Shown: positions 1 to 11,149 of the stretch, piece by piece
How the letters are laid out: each line of letters begins with the position of its first letter
How positions within the stretch are numbered: the stretch's first letter is position 1
DNA from: Nesterenkonia sp. PF2B19
GTDB taxonomy: Bacteria > Actinomycetota > Actinomycetes > Actinomycetales > Micrococcaceae
Length of the DNA stretch: 46,550 nt
Reading direction: 5' to 3'
Assembly: GCF_001758425.2 (NCBI RefSeq)
Contig: NZ_MDSS02000027.1
Span: forward strand, 1-46,550
Notes under the pieces: model-generated
The model's database searches: none
Told to the model about the DNA's origin: nothing
Seen by the model: only the letters and a program-made list of their open reading frames with translations
Made by a program: the position numbers and the translations under genes

Positions 1-2331
<2,331 letters not shown>

Positions 2332-2370
2332 CGGGGAGGTTTCCTTCCGGAGCGCAGAGGGGTGGACATG

Positions 2371-2642
2371 CTCGTGTCCCTCCCCGAACTCTGTAGGGAA
2401 CCTGAGAGTTTGACCCGGCTGCTGAGGCGAGGAGTCGCCGTCGGACGCGGGCTTGCACCGTGGGTGAGGAGCCGCCGTCGCGGGCCGGATCCTGCGGCCG
2501 GGCGTCGGGGTCCTGCTTTCCAGAGTCGCCACCCCTGCACGGTACGGGTGCCTGAGAGATTCCTGGGGAGGATGTTGCTCCTTCGGCGCCGGGGCTCACC
2601 CGCCATGACGGCGTGCACTCCGGGCTCTCCCACACAGGGGAC
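2371..2642 (-). promoter_or_regulatory. Tandem glycine riboswitch upstream of gcvP
   Basis: Read on the minus strand, the leader carries the first-aptamer signature: GTGGGAGAGCCC at the start, CGCCGAAGGAGCAA, AATCTCTCAGGCACCC and GACTCTGGAAAGC (about 2640 to 2510). A second, more divergent aptamer follows with CACGGTGCAAGCC and AAACTCTCAGGTTCCCTAC, then CAGAG and a G-rich closing strand (about 2475 to 2371). The layout matches the glycine riboswitch placed before gcv genes in Actinobacteria. It lies 40 bases above the gcvP start. A possible -10 TAAGAT lies at 2675-2670 on the same strand with no convincing -35. Confidence 0.88.
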
Positions 2643-2757
2643 GTGGCGTATTCAGTTGACCTGTGGCCCATCTTACCTGCACTGCCGGAGGGGGATCACA
2701 CCCCGGCGGCGGAGCCGCACTGACGGATCAGACGGCGCCGGATCAGGGGGCAGCGGA

Positions 2758-3777
2758 TCAGACGGAACGGGCCTCGCGCTCCTGCTTGGCCACGAGTCGG
2801 GCGTCGAGGATCACCAGCACCGTGACGACGGCGAATCCGGCCGCCGCCAGCCCGAGGATCGGCAGCAGATCCCCGGTCGGGGCCAGCAGGCTGCGCGCCT
2901 CGTCCTGCCAGGGCCACAGCGTGCGCAAGGCTCCCAGCATCACCCCGGCCAGCACCACCATGGTGATCCGGTGGTGGTGCTCCAGCAGCCACTGCAGCAG
3001 CTTGACCAGCAGGATCACCCCCAGCACCATCCCGACGGCGAACAGCCCCAGGTAGCCGACGTCGCGCTCGTCCACCGCGCGCAGCGTGGGCTCGTAGAGG
3101 CCGAAGGTCAGCAGCAGGAAGGAGCCGGAGAGGCCGGGCAGCAGCAGGGCGGAGACGGCGACGGCGGCCGCCGGGATGATGGTCACCGGGGTCGCCTCCA
3201 CATCCGTGGGCGGCAGGGAGACCAGCCAGAACGTCACCGCGGCCGCGGCCAGTCCGGCCAGCACGTGCCGCAGCCTGAGCACCCGCAGACCCCAGGTGCG
3301 GGCGTCCCTGCCCGTCTGCTCCGGGCCGACGTGCATGGCCATGCGCAACGGCACCGCGATGGAGGCCAGCACCATGCCGAAGAACGCCGCCCGCGTGGCT
3401 TCCGGATGGGATTCCACGGCGTCGGCCATGGGACCGGCGATGGTGAACACGGCCAGCGCCATGCCGATCAGCACGGGGATGACCAGCTTCCACCGCACCG
3501 CGGCGAGGTGCTCGCGCATCCCCGCCGCCCGCTCCGGGCCGGTCACCAGCCGCCGCCCGGCCGAGACCACATGCGAGGCCGAGTCGATGAGCTGGGTGTA
3601 GATGCCCACCACCAGGGCCACGGTCCCGCCGGAGACGCCCGGGACGGTCTCCACCGTGCCGATGAGGGCACCACGGACCAGGTCTCCGACCACGCTGGTG
3701 CGGCGCTGCTCGGGCGCGCCCGCGGCGTCGTCAGGGGTCTGCTGGGAGAGGTCTCCGGCAGAGGATGATGCTGGCAT
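2758..3777 (-). CDS. DUF368 membrane protein, PopT-type undecaprenyl-phosphate translocase
   Basis: A polytopic inner-membrane protein of 339 residues. The family signature GTVETVPGVSGGTVAL near residues 40-60 is typical of DUF368. Members of this family (PopT) have been shown to return undecaprenyl phosphate to the cytoplasmic face for reuse in cell-wall synthesis. A second G/S-rich re-entrant segment, LLLPGLSGSFLLL, lies in the C-terminal half, as expected for the family's inverted repeat. I chose the ATG at 3777 because AAAGGCGAG lies six bases before it. An in-frame GTG at 3795 would overlap that ribosome site. It shares its strand with gcvP but is separated from it by the riboswitch, so co-transcription is uncertain. 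Family assignment is firm; the substrate rests on distant homologues. Confidence 0.85.
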   Translation of the reverse strand: MPASSSAGDLSQQTPDDAAGAPEQRRTSVVGDLVRGALIGTVETVPGVSGGTVALVVGIYTQLIDSASHVVSAGRRLVTGPERAAGMREHLAAVRWKLVIPVLIGMALAVFTIAGPMADAVESHPEATRAAFFGMVLASIAVPLRMAMHVGPEQTGRDARTWGLRVLRLRHVLAGLAAAAVTFWLVSLPPTDVEATPVTIIPAAAVAVSALLLPGLSGSFLLLTFGLYEPTLRAVDERDVGYLGLFAVGMVLGVILLVKLLQWLLEHHHRITMVVLAGVMLGALRTLWPWQDEARSLLAPTGDLLPILGLAAAGFAVVTVLVILDARLVAKQEREARSV

Positions 3778-4057
3778 AGCGCACTCGCCTTTCACGCCTT
3801 ACACTGAGGTCTCCGGGCCTGTCAGACAGGTCACGAGACACGGATCACACCACCATGAGGCGCTCCGGCCGGACTCTGTCCGACCAGGGCACCCTGGGAA
3901 GCGCCGCGACGGCGGGCTGTCTGTCACGCCCGGAGCGGACGGCGGCCTCAGTCTACGTCGTCGTCCTGGCGTCTCCCTGCCACCATGACCACCTGCGCAC
4001 CACCGGAGAACCGCGGTGCTCAAGCCACCCGTGACACGGGAGGAAGGGGAGACGACG

Positions 4058-5545
4058 ATGAGTCCCCAGGCCATCGGATTCGCGATCGTCCTGCTGGCGG
4101 CGATCATGCTGCTCGGCAAGTACCTTCGCGTGAAGGTCCCGTTCATCCAGAAGCTGCTGCTTCCCAGCTGCATCATCGCCGGATTCCTCGGCCTGATCCT
4201 CGGCCCGGAGGTGATCGGGCGCCTCGCCGAGCCGCTGAACCTCGGCTGGCTGGCCGAGGGCGGCGTCTTCACCGCCGACATCTACGAGGTCTGGGGCACC
4301 CTGCCCGGGCTGCTGATCTCCGTGGTCTTCGCGACCCTGTTCCTCGGCTCCCGCATCCCCTCGCCGAAGCGCGTGGCCAAGCTGGCCGGTCCCCAGCTGT
4401 CCATCGGCGTGGCCTACGGCTCCGGCCAGTACGTGGTGGGGCTGCTGCTGGCCCTGCTGGTGCTCGCCCCCCTGTTCGGCGTCAGCCCCATGATGGGTGC
4501 GCTGATCGAGATCGCCTTCGAGGGCGGCCACGGCACCGCCGGCGGCATGCGCCCCGCCTTCCAAGACATGGACATCCCCGAGGCCGCCGACCTCGCCCTG
4601 GCCATGGCCACCGTCGGGCTCGTCTCGGCCATCGTCATCGGTGTCGCCGTGGTGAACTGGGGCGTGCGCACCGGCCGCACCCGGGTGCTCAAGCAGGTCT
4701 CCGAGCAGTCCACCGCCGAGCTGCGCGGACTCTACTCGGACGACGAGACCGTCTACGCCGGCCGGATGACGGCCCGCCCGGGCTCCATCGAGCCGCTCAC
4801 CCTGCACGTGGCCGTCGTCGGCCTGGCGATCATCCTGGGCTGGATCCTGCTGGAGGGCATCGTCTGGGTGGAGGATCTGCTGTGGGGCCAGCCGGACTCC
4901 CTGTGGACTCCCGCCGGCGAGGACGGCACCACGCTGCTGGGCTATGTGCCGCTGTTCCCGCTGGCGATGATCGGCGGGGTCATCATCCAGGTGGTGCTGG
5001 ACCGCACCGGCAACACGAACCTGCTGGACCACGAGATGATGAAGCGCATCCAGGGGCTCGCCCTGGACATCCTCATCGTCGCCGCTCTGTCCACGATCTC
5101 GCTGACCGTGATCGCCGACTTCTGGCAGACGTTCCTGATCCTCTCGGTGGCCGGCGTCGCGTTCTGCACGTTCATGCTGCTGTACTTCACCCCGCGGATC
5201 GTCCCGGAGTTCTGGCTGGAGCGCGGCATCGCCGACTTCGGCCAGTCCATGGGCGTCACGGCCACGGGCCTCGCGCTGCTCCGCGTGGCCGACCCTGACG
5301 ACCAGTCCCCCGCCCTGGAGGCCTTCGGCTACAAGCAGCTGGCCTTCGAGCCCTTCTTCGGCGGTGGACTGATCACGGCGATCTCGATTCCGATCATGTA
5401 CGCCACCGGCAGCGTCTACATCGTGCTGATCCCGATGGCGGTGCTGTTCGTCGCGGCGATCACCGCCGGCATGATCTACCACCGCGGTGTGCGCGCAGGA
5501 CGGTGGACGGACCCCGCCTCAGAGATGGCTGCAGGTCAGCGGTGA
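4058..5545 (+). CDS. Sodium/glutamate symporter family protein (GltS-like)
   Basis: A hydrophobic protein of 495 residues with about twelve membrane segments. FEGGHGTAGGM near residue 160 corresponds to the GltS hallmark GGHGTA. The opening segments (AIGFAIVLLAAIMLLGKYLR and a LLLPSCIIAGFLGLILGPE-like helix) also match that family. GltS carriers import glutamate with sodium. At 495 residues it is longer than E. coli GltS (about 400), the extra length lying in the loop between the two halves and in the C-terminus, so the substrate may be another acid. The ATG at 4058 follows GGGAGGAAGGGGA with good spacing. It is a single-gene unit, divergent from the DUF368 gene and followed by a hairpin. Confidence 0.83.
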   Translation: MSPQAIGFAIVLLAAIMLLGKYLRVKVPFIQKLLLPSCIIAGFLGLILGPEVIGRLAEPLNLGWLAEGGVFTADIYEVWGTLPGLLISVVFATLFLGSRIPSPKRVAKLAGPQLSIGVAYGSGQYVVGLLLALLVLAPLFGVSPMMGALIEIAFEGGHGTAGGMRPAFQDMDIPEAADLALAMATVGLVSAIVIGVAVVNWGVRTGRTRVLKQVSEQSTAELRGLYSDDETVYAGRMTARPGSIEPLTLHVAVVGLAIILGWILLEGIVWVEDLLWGQPDSLWTPAGEDGTTLLGYVPLFPLAMIGGVIIQVVLDRTGNTNLLDHEMMKRIQGLALDILIVAALSTISLTVIADFWQTFLILSVAGVAFCTFMLLYFTPRIVPEFWLERGIADFGQSMGVTATGLALLRVADPDDQSPALEAFGYKQLAFEPFFGGGLITAISIPIMYATGSVYIVLIPMAVLFVAAITAGMIYHRGVRAGRWTDPASEMAAGQR

Positions 5546-5578
5546 GCTGACCACCACAGCGGCGGAAACCCCTCCAGT

Positions 5579-5610
5579 GCCCGGGTGAGGCGACAGGCGC
5601 CTCCCCGGGC
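5579..5610 (+). terminator. Hairpin after the GltS-like gene
   Basis: GCCCGGG-GAGGCG pairs with CGCCTC-CCCGGGC around a tiny loop, 34 bases past the stop codon. There is no T tract, as is usual for high-GC actinobacterial terminators, so the call rests on stem strength and position. Confidence 0.55.
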
Positions 5611-5837
5611 CCTCGCTGTGCCCGGACGCTGTGCCCACTCCCTGCCGCCGTTCTGCCCCGCTGTCCCGCCGCTGGGCACCCGCCTTGCCATCCGAACACT
5701 GTGTGAATTTATGAACTATCGTGACACAAACCCTTGACACCAGCTCCACGACACTGGAGGGTACTGTGCTGACGCGCTTCATCGAGGAGCACCCGTCAGC
5801 CGCCTCCCCCGCCGGAGGCCTGACACCAGAGGAATCC

Positions 5838-6692
5838 ATGACACACCTGCGTCGCGTCGGCACACTGCTGCTGACCCTCATCGCACTGCTCGGCCTGATG
5901 GCACCGGCCGCCCAGGCCGAGGCGGACACCAGCCGCGGCCCCGATCCCACCGAGTCCTCCATCGAGCAGACTCGGGGCAGCTGCAGCGTCGGAGAGCGCA
6001 GCATCTCGCGCTTCGCCGCAGACGGCTTCAACGGCGGCACCATGCACTACCCCACCGGCACCGACGAGACCTTCGGTGTCGTCGCGATCTCCCCGGGATA
6101 CACGGCCAGCGAGTCCTCCATCTCCTGGCTGGGACCGCGCCTGGCCTCCTTCGGCTTCGTCGTGGTCACCTTCGACACCAACTCGCGCTACGACCAGCCG
6201 CGCCAGCGCGCCACACAGCTCCTCAGCGCGCTCGACCACGCCATCGACGACAGCGTGGTCGGCCCACTCATCGACGAGGGCCGTCAGGCCGTGATGGGCC
6301 ACTCGATGGGCGGCGGCGGGGCGCTGCAGGCCGCCGAGGATCGCGACGAGATCCAGGCCGTGGTGCCGCTGACCCCGTGGAACGCCAAGAAGAACTGGAG
6401 CTCCATGGATGCTCCCACCCTGATCATCGGGGCGGAGAACGACCGCACCGCCCCGGTGCGCAGCCACTCCATCCCGTTCTACGAGTCCCTGACCAACGCC
6501 GGACAGCGGGCCTACCTGGAACTGCGCGGGGCCAGCCACTTCGCCCCCAACCGGTCGAACACCACGATCGCGAAGTACAGCATCGCCTGGCTGAAGCTCC
6601 ACCTGGATGACGACGAGCGCTACGAGCAGTTCGTCAACCCCAGCCCGGACACCGGACTGCGCACCGGCATCTCGGACTGGCGCATCAGCTGA
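5838..6692 (+). CDS. Secreted cutinase / polyester hydrolase (Thermobifida cutinase, PETase-like family)
   Basis: An alpha/beta hydrolase of 284 residues that should cleave polyesters or cutin esters outside the cell. The signal peptide covers residues 1-27 (arginines, a leucine-rich core, cleavage after AQA). The mature protein follows the actinobacterial cutinase fold closely: VAISPGYTASESSISWLGPR (oxyanion-loop Tyr), the nucleophile in GHSMGGGG (Ser156), LTPW and KNWSS, IGAENDRTAPV (Asp202) and GASHFAPN (His234). The segment SFGFVVVTFDTNSRYDQPRQ is also typical. The two C-terminal cysteines that form the stabilising disulfide in homologues such as TfCut2 are absent, and only Cys49 remains. 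The surface is rich in Asp and Glu, which suits a salt-tolerant enzyme. The ATG at 5838 has AGAGGA upstream. An upstream GTG at 5721 would put the signal peptide inside the protein, so I rejected it. Confidence 0.9.
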   Translation: MTHLRRVGTLLLTLIALLGLMAPAAQAEADTSRGPDPTESSIEQTRGSCSVGERSISRFAADGFNGGTMHYPTGTDETFGVVAISPGYTASESSISWLGPRLASFGFVVVTFDTNSRYDQPRQRATQLLSALDHAIDDSVVGPLIDEGRQAVMGHSMGGGGALQAAEDRDEIQAVVPLTPWNAKKNWSSMDAPTLIIGAENDRTAPVRSHSIPFYESLTNAGQRAYLELRGASHFAPNRSNTTIAKYSIAWLKLHLDDDERYEQFVNPSPDTGLRTGISDWRIS

Positions 6693-6735
6693 CACCGCCG
6701 GCCCCGACCCGGCCACCTCACCGCCCTGAGGCAGA

Positions 6736-6782
6736 CGACCCCTCCTTCAGCCGCCCGCCCACGCGGCCAGAAGGAGGGGTCG
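6736..6782. terminator. Strong hairpin between cutinase and amylase genes
   Basis: A perfect 13-bp stem (CGACCCCTCCTTC pairing with GAAGGAGGGGTCG) encloses a GC-rich loop, 44 bases after the cutinase stop. It separates the cutinase from the amylase promoter region. Confidence 0.75.
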
Positions 6783-6821
6783 CCTGCGTCCCTGCGAGGC
6801 CGCATCTCGACAGAATGCATC

Positions 6822-6871
6822 TGCAAGCGCTTCCACGAATCCTTGCGATCTGGATCACATTCACGCTATCT
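6822..6871 (+). promoter_or_regulatory. Amylase promoter with LacI-family-type operator
   Basis: TGCAAGCGCTTCCA at 6822-6835 is a near-perfect 14-bp dyad with a central CG, the form bound by LacI/GalR-family sugar regulators such as maltose or catabolite repressors. Eight bases downstream begins a plausible promoter: TTGCGA (6843-6848), a 17-bp spacer, then CTATCT (6866-6871). The operator therefore sits just upstream of the -35. The coding start is about 105 bases further on. Which regulator binds is unknown; none is encoded nearby. Confidence 0.55.
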
Positions 6872-6976
6872 TCAGTCAGGAGACGTCGACTCGACGCGGT
6901 CGCCGATGCTACGGCGACGACGCCTCTCATCCGATTCCCGGCGGACTGAGATGCCATCACCTTGGAGACAGCACTG

Positions 6977-9220
6977 ATGACGACGACACAGAGTACGGCG
7001 GAGCCTGTGCCGCACTCACCTTGGAAGCGCTTGCGGAAACATGCGGTGCGGACGGCAGGGGCCCTCGGACTGGCCGGGGCCATGCTGGCACCCGCCACCA
7101 TGCCTGCGGCCACCGCCTTCGACGGCGGGCCCCCGGCCTCCGACAACGCGGCCGATCATGCCGGTGCCCGCGGCGCGGAGAATGCCTCGCAGAACTCCGC
7201 CCACCACACCGACCGGCTCCCGGAGTTCCGCACCGCGGCGCAGAGCGCGGAAGGCCCGAAGGACACCACCGCCGTGATGTTCCAGTGGACGTGGAACAGC
7301 ATCGCCCGCGAATGCCGTGAGACGCTCGGCCCGGCCGGCTACGGCTACGTGCAGACCTCCCCCACCCAGGAGCACATCCAGGGCGAACAGTGGTGGACCC
7401 ACTACCAGCCGGTGAGCTATCAGATCGAATCCCGGCTCGGCACCCGCGAGGAGTTCGCGGACATGGTCGCCGAGTGCAACGACGCCGGTGTGAAGGTCAT
7501 CGCCGACGTCGTGATCAATCACATGACCGGCCAGCAGGAAGGCGTGGGCTGGGCCGGCAGCGAGTTCACCCACACGGACTACCCCGGCACCTACTCGCCC
7601 GATGACTTCCACAACCACGGCTGCGAGGTGGAGGACTACACCGACCGCTGGCAGGTCCAGGAATGCGACCTGCTCGGACTCGCCGATCTGAAGACCAGCT
7701 CCGACTACGTCCAGTCGAGGATCGCCGAACACCTCGAGGACCTCATCGACCTCGGCGTCGAGGGCTTCCGCATCGATGCGGTCAAGCACATCTCCGCCGA
7801 CGACCTCACCGGCATCCTGGACCGCGTGGACCTGACCGACATCTACGTGGTCTCCGAGGTCATCCGCGGCGGCGGCGAACCCATCCAGCCCGAGGAGTAC
7901 CAGCACCTGGGCGACGTCCACGAGTTCACCTGGGGCCGGAAGCTCAAGGAGGCCTTCGACGGCGGCGACATCCACTGGCTGCTCTCCGGCGAGGGCATCG
8001 GCGAGACCTGGGACGGATTCATCGCCGACGAGCACGCCGGCACGTTCGTGGACAACCACGACACCGAACGCAACGGCGAGACCCTGAGCTACAAGGACGG
8101 AGACGCCTACCGCCTGGCCCAGGCCTTCACACTGGCCTGGCCGTACGGCATGCCCGCGGTGCACTCCGGCTACTCGTTCAGCGACTACGACGCCGGCCCT
8201 GTGCAGCACGAGGACGGTCGGATCCGCGACGCGGTCTGCGGCGAGGAGAACTGGACCTGCATCCACGCCCAGACCGAGGTGGCCAACATGGTCGGGTTCC
8301 GCAACGCCGTCGGGGACGCCCCGGTGACCGACACGTGGACCAACGACTCCCACGCCCTGGCCTTCGGCCGTGGCGACCAGGGCTTCCTGGTGGCCAACCG
8401 CGGACCGAACAGTGTGCAGCACACCTGGCAGACCTCCCTGCCGGCCGGCGAGTACTGCAACGTCTACACCGGCTCCGCCACCTCCGAGGGCTGCTCCGGG
8501 GAGACCGTGACCGTGGCGGCCGACGGCACCTTCAGCGCCCACGTGGGCCCGGACTCCGCCGTGGCTCTGCACGTGGGCGCCACCCCGGCCAGCGGCGACG
8601 GAGACGGCGACGGTGACGGATCGACGCCGCCGGAGGAGCGCGAGCTGTCCCTGTTCTACGCCACCGACTGGGAGACCCCGTACGTCCACTATCAGGTGGG
8701 CGACGGCGAGTGGACCGATGCTCCGGGCGAGGCACTGACGGAGGTCTGCGAAGGCTGGGCCCACACCGAGATCGACCTCGGCACCGCCCGCACCATCACC
8801 GCGGCGTTCAACGACGGCGGCGACGCCTGGGACAACAACGCCGGAGCGGACTACACGATCGGCTCCGGCGTCATCCAGCTCGCCGACGGCCAGCTGGCCG
8901 AGGGCGACCCCTGCGAGGCCCAGCCCGCCCCGGGCGAGGACCCGGACCTGACCGTGTACTACGAGACGGGCTGGGAGAACCCGCGCATCCACTACCAGGT
9001 GGGCGACGGCGGCTGGACGGACGTTCCGGGCGTGGCGATGGCCGAGGCCTGCGAGGGCTGGTTCCGGGCCGACATCCAGCTCGACGACGCGGACGGCATC
9101 ACGGCCGCCTTCAACGACGGCGCCGGCACGTGGGACAACAACGACCACCAGGACTACAGCATCGCCGCCGGCGAGCAGCAGGTCTCAGAAGGAGAGGTCA
9201 CCGCAGGCAACCCCTGCTGA
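6977..9220 (+). CDS. Secreted alpha-amylase, GH13 with two C-terminal CBM25-like starch-binding modules
   Basis: An extracellular endo-acting alpha-1,4-glucanase of 747 residues that would hydrolyse starch. A long twin-Arg-free signal peptide (about residues 1-45, ending AATA) is followed by the GH13 barrel. Conserved pieces are VIADVVINHM, GFRIDAVKH (nucleophile Asp267), VVSEV (acid/base Glu294) and FVDNHD (Asp362). The barrel resembles Streptomyces-type amylases. An Asp-Gly linker (GDGDGDGDG, near residue 540) leads to two tandem modules of about 90 residues. Each carries W-x-x-P-x-(V/I)HYQVGDG, AFNDG and WDNN, typical of CBM25 starch binding. The protein is strikingly acidic, as in halotolerant enzymes. 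The ATG at 6977 was chosen because GGAGA lies eight bases before it. A single-gene unit. Confidence 0.95.
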   Translation: MTTTQSTAEPVPHSPWKRLRKHAVRTAGALGLAGAMLAPATMPAATAFDGGPPASDNAADHAGARGAENASQNSAHHTDRLPEFRTAAQSAEGPKDTTAVMFQWTWNSIARECRETLGPAGYGYVQTSPTQEHIQGEQWWTHYQPVSYQIESRLGTREEFADMVAECNDAGVKVIADVVINHMTGQQEGVGWAGSEFTHTDYPGTYSPDDFHNHGCEVEDYTDRWQVQECDLLGLADLKTSSDYVQSRIAEHLEDLIDLGVEGFRIDAVKHISADDLTGILDRVDLTDIYVVSEVIRGGGEPIQPEEYQHLGDVHEFTWGRKLKEAFDGGDIHWLLSGEGIGETWDGFIADEHAGTFVDNHDTERNGETLSYKDGDAYRLAQAFTLAWPYGMPAVHSGYSFSDYDAGPVQHEDGRIRDAVCGEENWTCIHAQTEVANMVGFRNAVGDAPVTDTWTNDSHALAFGRGDQGFLVANRGPNSVQHTWQTSLPAGEYCNVYTGSATSEGCSGETVTVAADGTFSAHVGPDSAVALHVGATPASGDGDGDGDGSTPPEERELSLFYATDWETPYVHYQVGDGEWTDAPGEALTEVCEGWAHTEIDLGTARTITAAFNDGGDAWDNNAGADYTIGSGVIQLADGQLAEGDPCEAQPAPGEDPDLTVYYETGWENPRIHYQVGDGGWTDVPGVAMAEACEGWFRADIQLDDADGITAAFNDGAGTWDNNDHQDYSIAAGEQQVSEGEVTAGNPC

Positions 9221-9264
9221 GAGACGGCCCGGTCTGAGATGAGCCTCGGACCGGAGCACCACAC

Positions 9265-9296
9265 CTCACGCGTGCCGAGCCTTTCGGCCGTGTGAG
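9265..9296 (+). terminator. Imperfect hairpin downstream of the amylase
   Basis: CTCAC...GCCGA pairs with TCGGC...GTGAG with a mismatched centre, 44 bases after the amylase stop. A second small dyad (CCGGTC/GACCGG, about 9229-9253) precedes it. Probably the amylase terminator; no T tract. Confidence 0.45.
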
Positions 9297-9404
9297 CCGG
9301 GAGCGGGCGGCGTCGGGATCACCGGCGCCGCCCTGCCCATGCCTGGGGACCTGACCATCCGGTGGCCGACGGTGTCGACCTCCGGTCCCCCGGCACACTG
9401 TCGC

Positions 9405-9417
9405 TAGAGTGATCGCG
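9405..9417 (+). promoter_or_regulatory. -10 element for a leaderless start of the amidohydrolase
   Basis: TAGAGT at 9405-9410 fits the actinobacterial TAnnnT -10. It is followed by exactly six bases and then the GTG start at 9417, and no ribosome-binding site precedes that GTG. This is the geometry of a leaderless mRNA. Confidence 0.5.
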
Positions 9418-11043
9418 TGACGCTATTCGTGAACGCCCGAGTGATCCCCTCAGCCCGCATCGGTGAGGCCCGCGGCGACGCCGTGCTGGTCCGTGGCGAA
9501 CGCGTGGCCGCCGTCGGACAGGCCACCCGACTGCATCCCGATCTCGCCGCCGGCGAGGAGGTCATCGACCTGCAGGGCGCGGTGGTGCTGCCCGGATTCG
9601 TGGACTCCCACGTCCACACCGGACTCTACGCCCGCGGCCTCTTCTCCGCCGACCTGCGGGACTGCACCTCCCTGGAGGCCGCCCTGCAGCGGGTCGCGAC
9701 CACCTGCGGAACCGGGTGGAGGCCGCCAAGGCCGAGGGCACCTGGCCGCAGCAGCCCCAGTGGATCTTCGGACAGGCCTGGGACCACAACATCTGGGACG
9801 TCCCCCAGGTGCCGGACCGCCGAGCGCTCGACGCCGTCACCGGCTCCTTCCCCACCGCTCTGCACTCCACCGATGCTCATACCTGGTGGGTCAACTCCGC
9901 CGCCCTGGAGGCCCTGGGGCTGGACGCCTCCACGCCGGACCCGGTGGGCGGAAGCTTCGACCGCGACACCGACGGGCAGCTCACCGGCATCCTGCGGGAG
10001 TCTGCCGGGCGGGCGGTGGACCAGATCCTGGCCTCCGGTGCCGCTGGAGACCTCACGGCCCAGCTGGAGCACGCCCAGCGGCAGCTCTGGGCCCAGGGGC
10101 TGGTCGGTGTGCACGACTTCGACGGCGAGGACGTTCGCGCCGGATTCTCATCCTGCACGAGACGGGGCGGCTGAGGATGCGCGTCACCAAGGCAGTCCTC
10201 GCCCCGGACCTGGATCTGGCCCTGGCCGAGGGGCGGTACACCGGCTCCGGCGACGCCTGGCTGCACACCGGGCCGGTGAAGATCTTCTCCGACGGCGCCC
10301 TGGGCTCCCACACATGCCTGATGCATGAACCCCTGGCCGGCTCCACGCACGGGCATGGGGTCGCGGTCACCGAGGAGGCCGAGCTGCGCGACCTGCTGGC
10401 CCGTTCCGCAAGCGCCGGGCTGGCCGTGGCCACCCACGCGATCGGGGACCGCGCCAATGAGTTGGTCCTCGACGCGTACCAGTGGCTGGCGGAGCAGGTG
10501 AGCTCCGGCGTCCTCCCGGCCTCCCCGCTGGTGCACCGGACCGAGCACGCCCAGCACCTCGCGGTCGAGGACGTGCGGCGCTTCGCGGCACTGGGCGTGG
10601 TGCCGTCGATGCAGCCGCTGCATGCCACCGCGGACTTCGAGCTGGCCGAGCGCCTCATGGGTGACCGGCCGATGGCCTCCTACGCCTGGCGATCGCTGAT
10701 CGACGCCGGAGCCACGCTCGCCTTCGGCTCGGACGCGCCGGTGGAGCCGCCGTCGCCGCTGGGCGGGATCCACGCGGCGGTCACCCGCCAGAGGCCGGAC
10801 GGCAGGCCCGACGGCGGCTGGCAGCCCCAGGAGCACCTCAGCGTGGGCGAGGCGATCACCGGCTTCACCACCGGAGCCGCACATGCCGCCGGGATGGGGC
10901 ACCTGACCGGGGAGATCCGCCCCGGGATGTTCGCCGACTTCACCGTGCTGCGCGAGGATCCGTTCGCCGTCGCGCCCTCCGACCTGCCACACATCCCGGT
11001 GGCCGGGGTGATCACCGGGGGCCGCGTGCGCCACTGGGTGTGA
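9417..11043 (+). pseudogene. YtcJ-like amidohydrolase, two frameshifts
   Basis: A cytoplasmic metal-dependent amidohydrolase of the YtcJ type (Amidohydro_3), about 542 residues if repaired. The substrate is unknown. The N-terminal frame shows LPGFVDSHVHTGLYARG (HxH metal site). The middle frame from about 9704 shows QAWDHNIWDVPQVPDR and HSTDAHTWWVNSAALEALGL. The last frame from about 10140 shows KIFSDGALGSHT, ATHAIGDRAN, HRTEHAQHL and GSDAPVEPPSPLGGIHA. Each junction is repaired by adding one C to a CC pair (near 9703 and 10140). All family motifs survive, so this is either sequence error or very recent inactivation. The GTG start at 9417 is probably leaderless. A palindromic repeat element lies between its end and the convergent permease. 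Confidence 0.8.
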
Positions 11044-11064
11044 GCCCTCTCCCCCATTCATGAC

Positions 11065-11131
11065 GTTGTCTCCGCGTTGGGCCCTTTTGAGCCCGACTCC
11101 GGCGTCATAAGGCCCAAACCGCCGAGGCAAC
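11065..11131. repeat. Palindromic intergenic element, type P1, copy 1
   Basis: Imperfect inverted repeat with arms at 11065-11090 and 11105-11131 around a 14-base loop. The ends are GTTG and CAAC, the inner arm TTGGGCCC against GGCCCAA, then TTTTGA against TCATAA. It fills the gap between the convergent amidohydrolase and permease genes, so it may terminate both. A closely similar copy with the same loop length lies at 15748-15817. Confidence 0.7.
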
Positions 11132-11149
11132 GGGGAGGGACAGCGCGGC

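Noticed and set aside
3818-3830. CCTGTCAGACAGG palindrome between the DUF368 and GltS-like genes as an operator
   Set aside because: A single short dyad with no matching copy nearby and no regulator gene; too weak to annotate.
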